Translations under genes and position numbers: made by a program
Source: Cinnamomum chago
Lineage: Eukaryota; Streptophyta; Magnoliopsida; Laurales; Lauraceae
DNA length: 64,000 nucleotides
Assembly (NCBI GenBank): GCA_038049695.1
Contig: CP142458.1
Span: 57,693,501-57,757,500, forward strand
Direction of reading: 5' to 3'
The notes under the pieces: model-generated
What the model saw: only the letters and a program-made list of their open reading frames with translations
Told to the model about the DNA's origin: nothing
Database searches by the model: none
Part shown: piece by piece, positions 34,201 through 45,410 of the stretch
Layout of the letters: each line of letters opens with the position of its first letter
How positions within the stretch are numbered: position 1 is the first letter of the stretch

Positions 34201-35379
34201 TTCATGAGATGAATGGTGTTTTATTACTTGTTTGCACATAACTAATACGAATGACATAATGGTTCATGAGATGAATCGGAGTCCACAAGTATACTAGATG
34301 TAATACATGTGTATGGATGAGATCCACATACAGGAGACATGTATTACAAATCTTATACTTAAATATCTTCACAACCAGTGATGAGATTGGGCATCTCATC
34401 TGACAAGGTTGCAGCACTTTGATCACTATGAGATAGTGTGATTTGTCTCGATCATCGGAATGTAAGATTCTGGATCATGGTGCTGGTACATTGGATGTAT
34501 TGAAGGACCATGAGAAGCACCTTATATACACTGTCTTTACTTTAGGGTCTGCTCTCATAATTCCCTAGCAATAGACTCATAATCCTGAGACATTAATGAA
34601 CTCAAGTTTCTATCTATGCATTTGCTTTGAATCACCAATGAGTGAGACTAATTGTAGGTCAACACCTCGGTGATTTGGGTATGTGGTAGTAGAGCTGTGG
34701 GAACATTCAATGGTCAAGATGGAATCTATCTTTAATATCCCCTTGTGCCAATTAATGGATTTATCATTGGTAAGTGCGCACCCATTCTAATTAAGAGTTA
34801 ATTGGATCGGTACCAAATGATCATTATAATTGATTGGGGCTCAAGGATAATAAGATATGGATCTATTTTTGTGGACAGGTCCAATTGATCCATGGATATA
34901 GATGGAGGGGCCTATTTGTGGTAATGTGGAAGTTTAGGGTCTTCATTGTAATAAATTTCTAAAACTGGAGTGCAATTGCATTTATATAGTGGAGTTATTT
35001 GCAATTAACTGTGGGCCCGGATTGCACATGAGATGTGGGGTCGCGTGTCCCAGTTGGAGCCAGTTTTCTAAGGAATTCCTAGTGGTCCCCACGCTAGTCT
35101 AAGATATTAGAAAGATACTAATTATAGTAGAACTCTAAAAGGAAATAGAAGGTTACTATTTCTATTTGAAGTGAGACTTCTAATAGTGGTAATAGTAAGT
35201 TACTAATTATTAATGGAAGTAGGACTTCTATTTTAATTAGTAAAAGAGGAAGTTATTAATCATATTTGAAGTAAGACTTCTAATTGTGATTTAGTAAGCA
35301 ACTAATTGTAGTGGAAGTAAGACTTCTATTTCAATTAGTAAGAGGAGGTGGCTTCAATACTATAAAAGGAGAAGAGGAG
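31241..35379. other. No gene; repeat-derived intergenic DNA
   Basis: No conserved reading frame. 33100-33330 is a more GC-rich block with short palindromes (CAGTCGACTG, AGGTCGGCCT) and CGACCGG words resembling the LTR motif clusters elsewhere in this window, so it may be an LTR remnant. 35168-35330 has four spaced copies of GAAGTAAGACTTCTA, itself nearly palindromic, at 46-52 bp intervals. Confidence 0.4.
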
Positions 35380-36750
35380 AGCCCTTGGACGCCCCTGATG
35401 TTAATCCACCTAGGGATTCACGCCCATTATTACTCTACCTCTCTTTGTGCAAGTTGTTGCACATCACTTCCCTCTTCTAGTTTCCTCTAGGGTTTTTCTC
35501 TTGGAGATTCCACCATCTTCTTGAGAAAAGAGAATCTGATACGGGTCATAGCGTGGAAGATCAAAAAGTGTTGGAGATTCTCGTTTGATTAGTGAAGGTG
35601 TTCATCATCAAAGAAAGAATTCAACTTCTCCATTAGAGCACTACAAAGCTCCAAAGGTATAATCTACATCCTTGTTTGTGGTAGATTTCGTGGTTGCATG
35701 TTTAGATGTTATTTTCTATCTTCTAGATAGGTTATGTTGATGTACATGGTTTATGAGATTGAGGGATTGCATCCTGGATTGAGTTTGTTGCCTTCTAGAT
35801 AGTTGATCCCTGCATCAAGTGGGTCAAAAGTTTTGAAACCTATCCGAAAGGCCCACCTATTTTCCAACAGAGTTGGTCTAAAACATTCACTTAGTTGTTG
35901 TAAGCTTAGCCTTGGACTAATCATCCTTGGTAAGAGCTAATTATTAAGGATGAGACCATTAAGATGAGCTATGACTAGACAGCCGGCAGACTCCGGTAGT
36001 ATATATGCATTCACGGCCTGCAGACTCTGATAATTCTTATATGATAATTCTAGAGATGTATTAAATCGGCAAGGCTTATTTATCCGTTGCATTGCACTAT
36101 TATTTCCTACCGCAATTAGTAATCAGTATGGAAGGGTCGCGGCATAATATCATGCGATGTCCAGCTTGTGTAAATATGCCATATTGCATAAATAGTCATT
36201 TAGCTTGTTTACTTTCACATCGATCTTTATTGATATATCTTACAGGATTGCTTAGTATTATTCCTTTATCACTCATTTAATCTTATTATCGTCTATATAT
36301 CCCTTTTGATGCATACATCTTATGTTACTTGTATACTATGCCTGTCAGATTCTTTGTATCCTGTAACCGATCCTATCCCAGAGGGTGATGCGCTCCTGGA
36401 AGCGCCGCTAGTCGATGAGTACGAGTGGAGACTAGCGAACCCGGAGGGCAGAGTGCCTATTCCAGGGGCTTGAGTGATTACTTGTTTTTGAGCTTTGAGT
36501 GTCCTTTGTGGTGAGATGGGGGTATTCATTAATCTTATGTGCACACTTATACTTTATACTTTAAGATTAGCTTAGATTCATGCCCTATGACTATTTGCTT
36601 TATATTTGAGTGATACCCTATTTGCTTCCGTATTTATCTGATATTGCTTTCGTTATTTCTTATTTACTTCCGTACTTAATTATTGATTATAAATATTGTA
36701 AAAGTTTTAGATTGGACCTCACTGCGGAACTTTAATCTTAGAAAGTTTAT
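35380..36750 (+). other. Probable decayed LTR-type sequence, no intact gene
   Basis: A TATA-like ATAAAAGGA (35361) precedes a pyrimidine-rich leader-like stretch with CTAGGGTTTTTCTCTTGG. Further on, CCGGCAGACTCCGG and a Pro/Glu-rich open segment (DPIPEGDALLEAPLVDEYEW, about 36365-36470) recall the terminal parts of long chromovirus LTRs such as the one at 61338. Neither ends nor target duplication could be found. This is an inference. Confidence 0.35.
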
Positions 36751-36955
36751 AGTTCATTCATAAAGTAGCGAACCAAATTCGGATACATTGCGATAAATTC
36801 GGTATTCAAAATTGAGGCCTTGCACAACGACTTCATACAAGATAAATACAAAAACATCAAGATTTCAAACTTCATTTCCATTTTTCTTGTTTCGAAGATT
36901 CTATTTACAATCTCTCTACTATTCATCAAAGAGAGGAATGAGACTACAGGTTGCA

Positions 36956-38676
36956 TCACCATCTTCTAGCTGGAGATGACCGGAGAATGTTACCGGAAAT
37001 AGCAGTAGCAAGCGCCTCCGTAAAGGCAGGATCCTGTGACAAAGACGCCGCCATCTTTTCAACCAAAAATCGACGAAACTCTGGCGATTGAAGATCCCGT
37101 TGAGGTGGTTTCTCGACTTCCTTGGTAGGACCCATCATTGGTTGGATCATGTCAAGTGTGATAGTGGGGCCCATCGATCGGGTGGATGCCGAGCAGGGGG
37201 CTGAGCCAATTGGCCCACAGTGGCTAGGACCATTTGGCACATCAGCTTGAGAAGGGCTTTGATGGTTGTGCTCGCCTTCATATGTGGCCACCAAAATCGA
37301 TCTATCTTCCGCACTTCTTTGGACCTGATACAAAGATAAGGAATTAAATCAATAAATCCATTCATGATCAAGATCCAAGGGTCTGAATTTCTTTTATGAA
37401 AAAATGGACGATCGAGATCTGATTTGGTGATGTGATTTACCTTCTTTTTGACTGGACAACCTGGGGCGAATGAGCACTTGAAATAGGCCCTTGGACATGG
37501 GTTGTCTCTGGTGACCTTCTGACCATATTTTCTCCATTGGTATCCATCTTTGACTACCTGAATTTGTCAAAGGTCAGAGAGCACGTAAGCTTTTTATTAT
37601 AAAGAATAAGAGATTTCCGAGTGACACACGTGTGACTGAAAGATTCAGACCACTCATTTGATTAGGTCTAAGTTCAAACCCTTCATGTATCTAGGCCCTA
37701 AAAATCATGCTTATCCAATCAATATATGGTTCACACAAATAAATGGATGGCAATGAATTATCATCAAATTCTCCAATTCAATGTATGATTGTTGGCTACC
37801 AAGTTCTTTGTAAACAGCCTGATATAGGGCCAATGAACAATCGAGGTGCGACCCACGAGGTGGATCACACACAAACAGATGAGGCCAAGGTAATTAATTA
37901 AGAAGTTCTTAACTCACCATTGATGAATCAGATGGATCTGTCCTCACGCAGAGCTTAGAGATCTTAGTCTTGGGAAGTTTGCACTGCTTCTTGCCTGAAT
38001 CTTCTTCACTAGAACTGCTCTCCACATGGTTACTACAATCTCCTTTTCCATTGCTTGGTTTGGTATCATCTCGGTCCTCCTCCTTCCTCTTTCGCGATTG
38101 CGCGGGCTCCTTGTCAGGCGCCTGATTAACCAAATCTATCACCTGATTCTGCAAGTTGTAGAAATTTTCTTTCATCTCATTCAACATCTTGTTCAACTTC
38201 TGGTTCTCTCTAGCAACTCTATTCAACTCCGCCTTCAAAACAGCCTTCTGAGATAATGCACAAGTTCTCATTAATTACAACTCCCTAGTTAAGATCACTT
38301 TGAAAAGAGTAAAGCAGTTCTTAGAAAGAAAAACACCAAGGCTACATTCATTTTATAGTGTAATAATACAATAGGGATTTCTGAACTTATCCTATAAAAT
38401 TAGATTATGCCAAAGAAGGGAAAAAAACTGTGAAGTTTGGTTAACTACACAAGTCACCTCTTCCAATCATTTAAAAAAAAAAAAAACACTGAAATAAAAA
38501 GGGTACTAAAATCATAGAGACCCTATTGAATCATTTGCTATGCTTAAAATTCTATCTAAAAAAGCAAATCATCAACCACCCACCTCATCTTTTGCAGAGA
38601 TTTTCATTCCAATATCAACTGAATTGCTTTGTAAGCTCTCTTCAACACTATCTTTCCAAGCCGGGAGAACATCCAT
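36956..38676 (-). CDS. WRKY transcription factor, group IIa (WRKY40-like)
   Basis: A nuclear transcription factor that binds W-boxes (TTGAC[C/T]), typically in defence and ABA responses. Four exons on the minus strand: 38676-38584 (31 codons), 38247-37918 (110), 37557-37441 (39) and 37324-36956 (122 plus stop). All introns are GT-AG, phase 0, and 302 codons is the usual length. The start [14 protein letters not shown] is the first ATG of the joined frame. Exon 2 encodes a heptad coiled coil ([19 protein letters not shown]), a basic nuclear-signal candidate SRKRK, and an acidic Ser-rich stretch. The WRKY domain has WRKYGQK in exon 3 and a complete C-x5-C-x23-H-x-H finger split by the conserved intron after PVKKK. 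It appears intact. The N-terminus does not show the Leu-rich LDLN motif seen in some relatives, so orthology within IIa is open. Confidence 0.93.
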
Positions 38677-39131
38677 GTTGAGATCCAGGCAAATTGGGAC
38701 ACTAACCCGAGGCAAATTCATTCTGATTAGAGAGAGCACAAATTAAAAGGCCTAGAAATATTTCCACCCAAGTTTCACCTAAATAGAAGTTATAGATCGA
38801 GGTCCCTCTTATCTTAAGTTGTAAGTGAGAAGGGAAAAGAGACAGACAGAGAGTATAAATAGAGGATGAGAGGTGTTTGTGTGGATATGAAGAGTAAGAG
38901 GAAAGGAAAGGCAAGAAAAGGAAAGTCACAGGAAGTAGAAGAGGGGATAAGAAGGGGAGATGAATGTCAGGAGGAGATGGATTTGAATGGTCACGATCTA
39001 GAGGCTGTCAGGACCTAAAGTGGCTGGGATACATGAATATGAAAGGCGTGTGGGTTTTGGCCTTTTCTCATTGGTGGGGAGCAGCAACATGTAATGTGGT
39101 TTGGTTGTGAGGATTTGAATGTCGGTACCCA

Positions 39132-39475
39132 AGTCAAGCCCACCACAAGCCAACTTGTCTGTGGAAGTCTTTCTTCATTCTTGACCTTCTTTAATGTTTT
39201 CAAGGTCACGTTTTCTAACTTTTCTTTTTTGAAAGATTCTTCCAAATCCTGTGTAGTTTTCAAGCAAAAAAATTTATTCTCCCTAGTCGACATGTATTGA
39301 CCCGACATATGGGGCTCTTTTGAATAGCCGTTTCGTAACGGTTCCGAAAATCAATCACCCGTTTTGGCAGTCACTAAATAACAACACTTACTGTTACAAC
39401 AAATAATGTCCCAAATGGCTGTGATCCGGCCCATATTGTGCGAGTTGCAACCATCCAATCAATAGCAAATTGACC
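39132..39475. promoter_or_regulatory. W-box cluster upstream of the WRKY gene
   Basis: Four W-box cores: AGTCAA at 39132-39137 (TTGACT on the minus strand) and TTGACC at 39181-39186, 39297-39302 and 39470-39475. They lie 456-799 bp upstream of the start codon. WRKY40-type genes are often bound and regulated by WRKY proteins, so auto- or cross-regulation is likely. A possible TATA (TATTTATA on the minus strand) is near 38858-38866. Confidence 0.5.
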
Positions 39476-39479
39476 TTTC

Positions 39480-40091
39480 TTGTTTGTAATCCAACCATCC
39501 AATCAATTGCAACTTGATATTTCTTAACTTTTGCACCACTTGTTTGTAATAAATTTTAGGATGAAGACTAGGCTAAGAACAGCCTCAGAAATATGTTGGG
39601 ATATTTTCTGATTTTGGGTTTTTCTCTCAAGTTGCTATCCCCAAATTATCATGGGGAAGAAATTAATTTTTAATGAGAAAATAATATATAAGTAGAAACT
39701 AAATATAACTATTGCAATCAGTTTTCATATAGTTCAATATCTTCAGTTTTGGCAATATTAAACTATTGAGATATTGTTCAAAAAATATCATTCAAAATAA
39801 ATACCATGATATATAGAGATATTTCCAAAGTATTGGAGCTATTTGGTTTCATTTGCCGGATTAATAGGGTTAAGATGTGGCCTGACCCAACTTGCACTAG
39901 TCTGAAACATTATTGGCCTATTTGTTTGTTTTTGTTGAATTTCTAAAAACTTACAGTAAAGTGAGTTCCAATAAAAAATATATATATTATAGATATGAAA
40001 AGTGAATGATATAGTTAATGTGGGGATGGAGATGGAGCCTTACCCTTTTTAGCATTTGATTCAGCAGGGCCTATATGTTTGCATAGAATCA
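39480..40091. other. No gene seen
   Basis: AT-rich intergenic DNA between the WRKY promoter and the transposon-like unit. No motif I can support. Confidence 0.5.
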
Positions 40092-40369
40092 TATATGTTA
40101 CTCCTAATATAATTTAGGGGGATTCGGCGAGAGGTCCCTGAACATTTCACTTTATTGCCTTAGGTCCACAATCTTTTTTTATAGTGTGAAAGGTCCTTTT
40201 TCCAAATTTGAAAACCTAAAGTGTCTAATTTACCCTTTCTTCAAATCATATCCCATGATTGGTGGGATAAGCCATTAATAATGGTCAACTACCATTAAAT
40301 TAGTCACGATTAATAAAATTCCACTAATGAGATTTTCAAATAAAGTTCAAAAAACAGGAAACAAATTCC

Positions 40370-40975
40370 AAATAAATTTCTAAAAATGAAATAAATTTCA
40401 AAAATGCAAATAAATTTCAAAAGATGAAAATCAATTTCAAAATATCCAAATAAATTTCAAAAGACGAAAATAAATTTCAAAAGATGTAAATAAAATTAAA
40501 AAAACAAAATTAAACTCTAAAAAAACAAAAAAAATTCAAAAAATACAAATAAATTTGAAATAACGCAAATAAATTTCAAAAAATGCTATAATATCAAAAG
40601 AACATAGAGAAATTTAAAAAGATGCAAATAATTTTCAAAAGAACCAAATAAATTTCAAAAGATGAAAATCAATTTTAAGAGATCCAAATAAATTTCAAAA
40701 AAGTGTAAATAAATTTAGAAAAAACGCAAATACATTTGCCCCAAACTCGGATAAATTTGTCCAAACTCAGATAAATTTGTCCCATAACTCAGATAAATTT
40801 GTTAAGAGCGTAAAAAAATTTATTTCAGAACTCAGATAAATTTGCAAAAAACTTAGATAGATTTGTTCAGAATTCAGATAAATTTGCTAAAAACTCAGCT
40901 AAATTTGTTCTAGAACTCAGATAAATTTGTGCAAAACTCAAAACTCCGATAAACTTGATAAAAACTTAGATGAAT
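40370..40975. repeat. AT-rich degenerate minisatellite
   Basis: Units of about 18-22 bp like CAAATAAATTTCAAAAGATG repeat from 40370 to about 40735. From 40740 to 40975 they grade into CTCAGATAAATTTGTCC-type units. They lie inside the Pack-type unit, upstream of the captured fragment. Confidence 0.85.
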
Positions 40976-41189
40976 TTCTCATCTTTCCTTTCTCTCATCT
41001 CTCTCTTCCTCCCCTTCACCTCTTCCAACCCAACACTCATCTCTATATCTCTCCACCCATTACAGAAACTAACGCCACTTGTCTCTGTCTCACTAACCAG
41101 AGCCAAACACCCAAATTCCAATGCCCCCTTCAATTCCAAGACCCCCCCTTTTCCCGCACAGCTATGGAGCATACTCAATCTCCGTCCAT

Positions 41190-41413
41190 TTTGGTACACC
41201 ACCTCAGAAACCCGTCGTCATCCTCATCTCCTCGACGGGTTCCGATTCAGTTACCAATTCAAAACCCCAACACCCAACATAGCCCGACTCATCGCCAATG
41301 GCACTGAGGCAGAGACCGACCTCATCCCTGTCTTCCCCACCCTCACATTCATCAACCAGTACTCGATCGCCACAGGCCTCTACCCACCCTTTCATGGCGT
41401 AATTAACAACCGG
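41190..41413 (+). pseudogene. Captured fragment of a nucleotide pyrophosphatase/phosphodiesterase gene
   Basis: NPP enzymes hydrolyse nucleotide phosphodiester bonds using two metal ions. Matching residues are KPVVILISS, then (after a 1-base shift near 41227) DGFRFSYQFKTPTPNI, ARLIANGTEAET, LIPVFPTLTF and YSIATGLYPPFHGVINN. The metal-binding Asp of DGFR and the nucleophile Thr in the TLTF block are still present, but the family's FPNHY reads FINQY. Homology stops sharply after GVINN, as expected when only a 5' exon was captured. No transcription signal is visible. Confidence 0.78.
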
Positions 41414-41853
41414 GCTTGATTGGGCCGGGTCTGACCTGAACTGAACCGGCCTGGCAAGGAACCGACCCAACTGGGTTTTCTCCTTCCTCTGACGGTTTTG
41501 ATTTTGTAACATCACTTCTTGCTGCTGCTACTTCTCGATCTAGGTTCTAGATGTGGGCGCATCCCTGCACTGCTTCCAGAATCCAGAACTGGCAAGGCGC
41601 CTTAATGCTTCTCGATCTGCGCCTGGCGAGGAACCTACCCAACTGAGATGCAGCGCCTTGCTGCTGCTTCTTCTTGATCTCCGGCGACGTGCGACGTGGC
41701 ACGGTGGTCTCCGGCTGGCGAAGAACGACCGATGGAGATGAAGTCTGACCCCTCTTTTGGTTCTGGCGATGGGTTTCTGCACGGTGACCGAATAAAAAAA
41801 CCCCGAATCCTCTTCTGTCTATGATCTTGAGTTTCTCCATGGTGGCGTCCGAA

Positions 41854-42263
41854 GTAAAAGAGGGATAATATAAGATTTGAAATTTGAAAATTTAAAATTT
41901 TATGCCTAAAATGGTTGAAAGGGTAAATTAGTCATGAGAATTGTATCCAGGGACCTCTCGCCGAAATATGTCTAGCTACATAGACTACAGGCTTTAGAGG
42001 AAAAGTTGATGGACTGGAGGCCTTACAAGTCCTATACGAGGGACCTTTCGCTAATTATGTAAAAGAGGGATAATATAAGATTTGAAATTTGAAAATTTAA
42101 AATTTTATGCCTAAAATGGTTGAAAGGGTAAATTAGTCATGAGAATTGTATCCAGGGACCTCTCGCCGAAATATGTCTAGCTACATGGACTACAGGCTTT
42201 AGAGGAAAAGTTGATGGACTGGAGGCCTTACAAGTCCTATACGAGGGACCCTTCGCTAATTAT
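41854..42263. repeat. 205-bp tandem duplication at the end of the Pack-type unit
   Basis: 41854-42058 is repeated head-to-tail at 42059-42263 with only two or three single-base differences. Each copy includes the inverted terminal sequence, so the right end of the unit is doubled. The low divergence points to a recent event. Confidence 0.95.
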
Positions 42264-42295
42264 CTCTATAATTTATATGTTACTCCTAATATAAT

Positions 42296-43065
42296 AAAGT
42301 GACTAAAATTAAATAAATAAAGATGAAAATCCATAAATGGACATCAAATTAGTTCTTCTTTTGTGAAAAATGATTACCCAATAATAAATCAAGTCTTACT
42401 ATCTACATCTTCAATTTGTATCATTCACCAGTCACGTTAGCTTAACATTCCTTCCCTTAAAACTCATTTTACCATAAAATCTTTTAAGAAGTTCTATATA
42501 AATAAATGGCCTGGCAAAATCATTTTTTTATAAGGTAGTTACTCAAACATGCTCTCTCAAAATACTCATCATCAATGTTACAAATAAAGATTAATCTCAA
42601 AAAATTTTTACGGAAAGAATGTGCCTCACCAATTAGGCAATCACAAGAACATCTATCTAAAGAAACTACATGTCGTTAATTAAGAGCGAGCGTCCGCACA
42701 ATTCCACATAAAAAGTTTAGAAATCGTAATATTTTTTCCAATCTATAGTAAAAACCTATGAAAACGAGCTCGAAAAGCCTTTTCTGCGAGCTTGTAACTG
42801 TCTCGGTCCGACCGTTACAGAATCCGAAACTTTGGTTGAGAACCATGGCGGCATTAAATTTTTCATATTGAGCATGTGGGGTCCACCATGATGCTAGGTA
42901 CAAATTCGGTGCACGTGTCTTTGATTTTTGATCATTTGAATAGAGTCCAGTCTTCGATTGATTTGGGAGCCACGTGGAATTTGGATGTCTTTAATTGGAC
43001 CGACTGAACATGGACCGAAGAAAAATTACGTACAGTCCTTGTTCAGCATTGCTGCATGAGTAATG
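42296..43065. other. No gene seen
   Basis: AT-rich intergenic DNA. No supported motif. Confidence 0.5.
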
Positions 43066-43192
43066 CTACATGGACAAACTTTTTGGCCCGAATTTTGGCC
43101 AACCCCCATGGTTTGCATTGAATATCATAGTGATATTCAATGCAAACCATGGGGGTTGGCCAAAATTCGGGCCAAAAAGTTTGTCCATGTAG
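43066..43192. repeat. Perfect 62-bp inverted repeat (hairpin)
   Basis: Arms 43066-43127 and 43131-43192 are perfect reverse complements with a 3-base loop (TAG). Ends read CTACATGGACAAAC and GTTTGTCCATGTAG. A clear target duplication was not found. It is probably a foldback MITE; its RNA would be a near-perfect hairpin. Confidence 0.95.
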
Positions 43193-43573
43193 ACTTTTTG
43201 TTGCTGCATTAATAACAAAACTAGATGACAGAATATGTTATCATTTTAAGACATCCAAATTCCAAACCATGTTCAAGTAATGGCATTATCAGATCCCATG
43301 CATTTTGTCACCATCATCCAAATCCACTATTTTTTATTTTTTACCATCTGTCCAAGGTGGGACAATGAATCTTTTTTTTTTTTTAAAGGTGGGACAATGA
43401 TTAATGTCAATGGTCAGGATGTAAAATATTTAAGATTTGAAGATGCACATCATCTGATATATAACATGTGATATTCTCCCGGACTAGGTCTCTGGAGACC
43501 AAAATATGCTCGCTTGACAAAAAGGAACCATCAATAGCCTCACAAGGAGACTGAGCCCCCTTTTGTACCGATC

Positions 43574-44094
43574 TTTTGGCAGGTTTGGCAATTTATTATT
43601 AAAGTAAAAAGAAAAATAGGCATCCGTCCCTCACCATAGGGTGAGAGACACTTACATAATTGCAAATATTTATGTGTAAAAGAGGAAAAACTATATATGG
43701 TCATATGCAAAAAGAAAAAAAAAAAGAATGTTTATGTGCAAAGAGGGAAAACCATGTAAGTGTCCATCACCCTATGGTGAGGGATGAATGCACATAAATG
43801 TCCCCTAAGTAAAAGTGATGTAACGTATTAAATCAAGAGAAAAGAAAATATAAGAGGTTTCTTATGGTATTTTGTCTTTTAGTAGATTGGTAGAGAATCT
43901 TTTTTACTTTTTGTGTAAAAAATGGGTGTTTTGTTTCTCATTTAGTGGAGAAAGGATTTTTTTTTTTTACCTTTTTTTTTGTTAAAAGAAAAGAGAGAAT
44001 TTTGAACATGTGTATTTTTAATGTGACCACTTATTTGAAAAATGGAGGCTTTACATTACTTGTACTAACTTCGTAAATTGCCAAACGGGCCCTT
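43574..44094 (+). mobile_element. T-rich inverted-repeat element, copy 1
   Basis: Ends GGTTTGGCAATTTA (43574) and TAAATTGCCAAACGGGCCC (to 44094) are inverted. The interior matches the reverse complement of 47429-47725 (GGTAGAGAATC, CTTTTTGTGTAAA, TTTAGTGGAGAAAGGA). No coding capacity. A smaller MITE (43612-43800) sits inside it. Confidence 0.7.
43612..43800. mobile_element. Small MITE nested in the T-rich element
   Basis: Arms of 36 bp (43621-43656 and 43755-43790), e.g. CCTCACCATAGGGTGA, are inverted with a few mismatches. The sequence is absent from the other copies of the T-rich family, so it is an insertion. Confidence 0.65.
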
Positions 44095-44239
44095 ACGAGT
44101 AGGGGTTCACATAGTAATTGACACCAATTCTTTGATATGAGCTTAAGTGAGGATTCATGTACCAAGCTCTTGGCACGAACCCTTTGAACTGAGCAAAAAG
44201 AAGAATTCAGGTAGTCGTATCCAAACACGAGGGAGGAGA

Positions 44240-45410
44240 TGGGGAGGGGCAGTCTCGCATCTTCAGTTTGCCGATAATACTATTTATTTTCAGTTCATAT
44301 AGGAGGGAGGAGATTAATGTCATAAGGATGATTCTAAGATGCTATGAGTTAGTCTCTAGATTGAAGATTAATCTTGCTAAGAGTGTGTTTGTATGGGTGG
44401 GTGGGTTGCTCTCAGGAAGAGATTATCCCTTTGGCCCTTCGCCTCTTTTTAAGGTTGGCAAACTTCCCATTCAGTACCTGCGTTTGCTGATTGGGGCGAA
44501 CACAAGGTCGAAGGCGATCTGGGATCCTTTTGTGGAGAAATTTGAAAAGAAGCTCTCTCCATGGAAAAAAAGATGCCTTTCTATGGGAGGGAGGATTGCT
44601 TTATAATAAAGGCAACAATGTCCAACTTACCCATCTACTTTATGTCCTTGTTCAAGATGCCGGCCTCAATCAAGGAGAGTTTGGAAATGGTTAAAAAAAA
44701 CTTTGTGTGGGAAGGTAGTGGAGAGAAGAAAAGATTACATTTAGTAGGATGGAAGGAGGTGGTTCGTCCAAAATGAGAAAGGGGTTGGGTTCAGAAAACT
44801 TGGAGTTAAAGAATTGGACTTTACTAGCTAAATGGTGGTGGAGAAAAAGGATGCTTTATGGAGATGGGTCATTTTGTCCAAATATGGTGAGGATGAAGGG
44901 GGGTGGGTTCCTAAAATGGTTTCGAGATCTCGAGTATCTAGGGTGTGGGGAAATGTCTTAAAAGTGGATGAGTCTAATGAAAAGGGGCAGTGTTCAAAAA
45001 AGGCGCATGTTTCAAGGTGGGGGTGGGTAATAGAGTTAGATTTTGAGTTGATGAGTGGGTGGGGGTGGGCACTTTGTGTGTGTTGTTTCATTGAGCGTCT
45101 AACAAGTTATCCATGGTGAGTGATTGCTTTGTTGAGATGGAGAGTGGGGGGTTGTCTTGGTCAGTGTCTTTTAGAAGGTTTATGCGTCTCTATGAGAAGT
45201 CAAAGTATGTGTCTTTGTTGAATATTCTTTCTAACGTATTTTTATGTAGGGAGGAAGCTGATATACACATTTGGACTCCTAATCCTTTTGGAAAGTTCTC
45301 TACCAAGTCTTTCTACAATATGCTTGAGGGTGGATTCTCTTTTAGATCCCCTTGCTCACTTGTGTGGTTAGGTTTAGCGCCACCTCGGGTGGAGACTCTT
45401 GGTGGCTAAG
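44240..45410 (+). pseudogene. LINE reverse transcriptase, C-terminal half
   Basis: The frame begins at a decayed catalytic box (LQFADNTIYF, FADD in the family). It then shows LKINLAKSVFVWVG, VGKLPIQYLRLLIGA, KLSPWKKRCLSMGGRI, SNLPIYFMSLFKMP, NFVWEGSGEKKRLHLVGW and LGSENLELKNWTLLAKWWWR, spread over three frames. At least four shifts are needed. The conserved order is that of plant L1 ORF2. Confidence 0.8.

Larger units (their letters stand above)
40092..42295 (+). mobile_element. Pack-type transposon-like unit carrying a captured gene fragment
   Basis: Inverted ends: TTCGGCGAGAGGTCCCTG at 40123 reads in reverse at 41948-41965 and again near 42153-42170. The outer right end, GGGACCCTTCGCTAATT, is a diverged form. 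The similarity continues inward to CTAATTTACCCTTTC (left 40225, right 41927 and 42132 in reverse). TATATGTTACTCCTAATATA plus AT flanks the unit on both sides (40092-40113, 42274-42295). Inside are an AT minisatellite and a gene fragment. The long terminal repeats plus gene capture suggest a Mutator-like Pack element, but the 22-bp flanking repeat is longer than the usual 9-11 bp. Confidence 0.65.

Noticed and set aside
41540..41840. GC-rich open frames after the NPP fragment
   Set aside because: Several frames are open because of composition. The segment contains imperfect duplications (GGCAAGGAACC and CTTGCTGCTGCT at two places each) and no recognisable domain.
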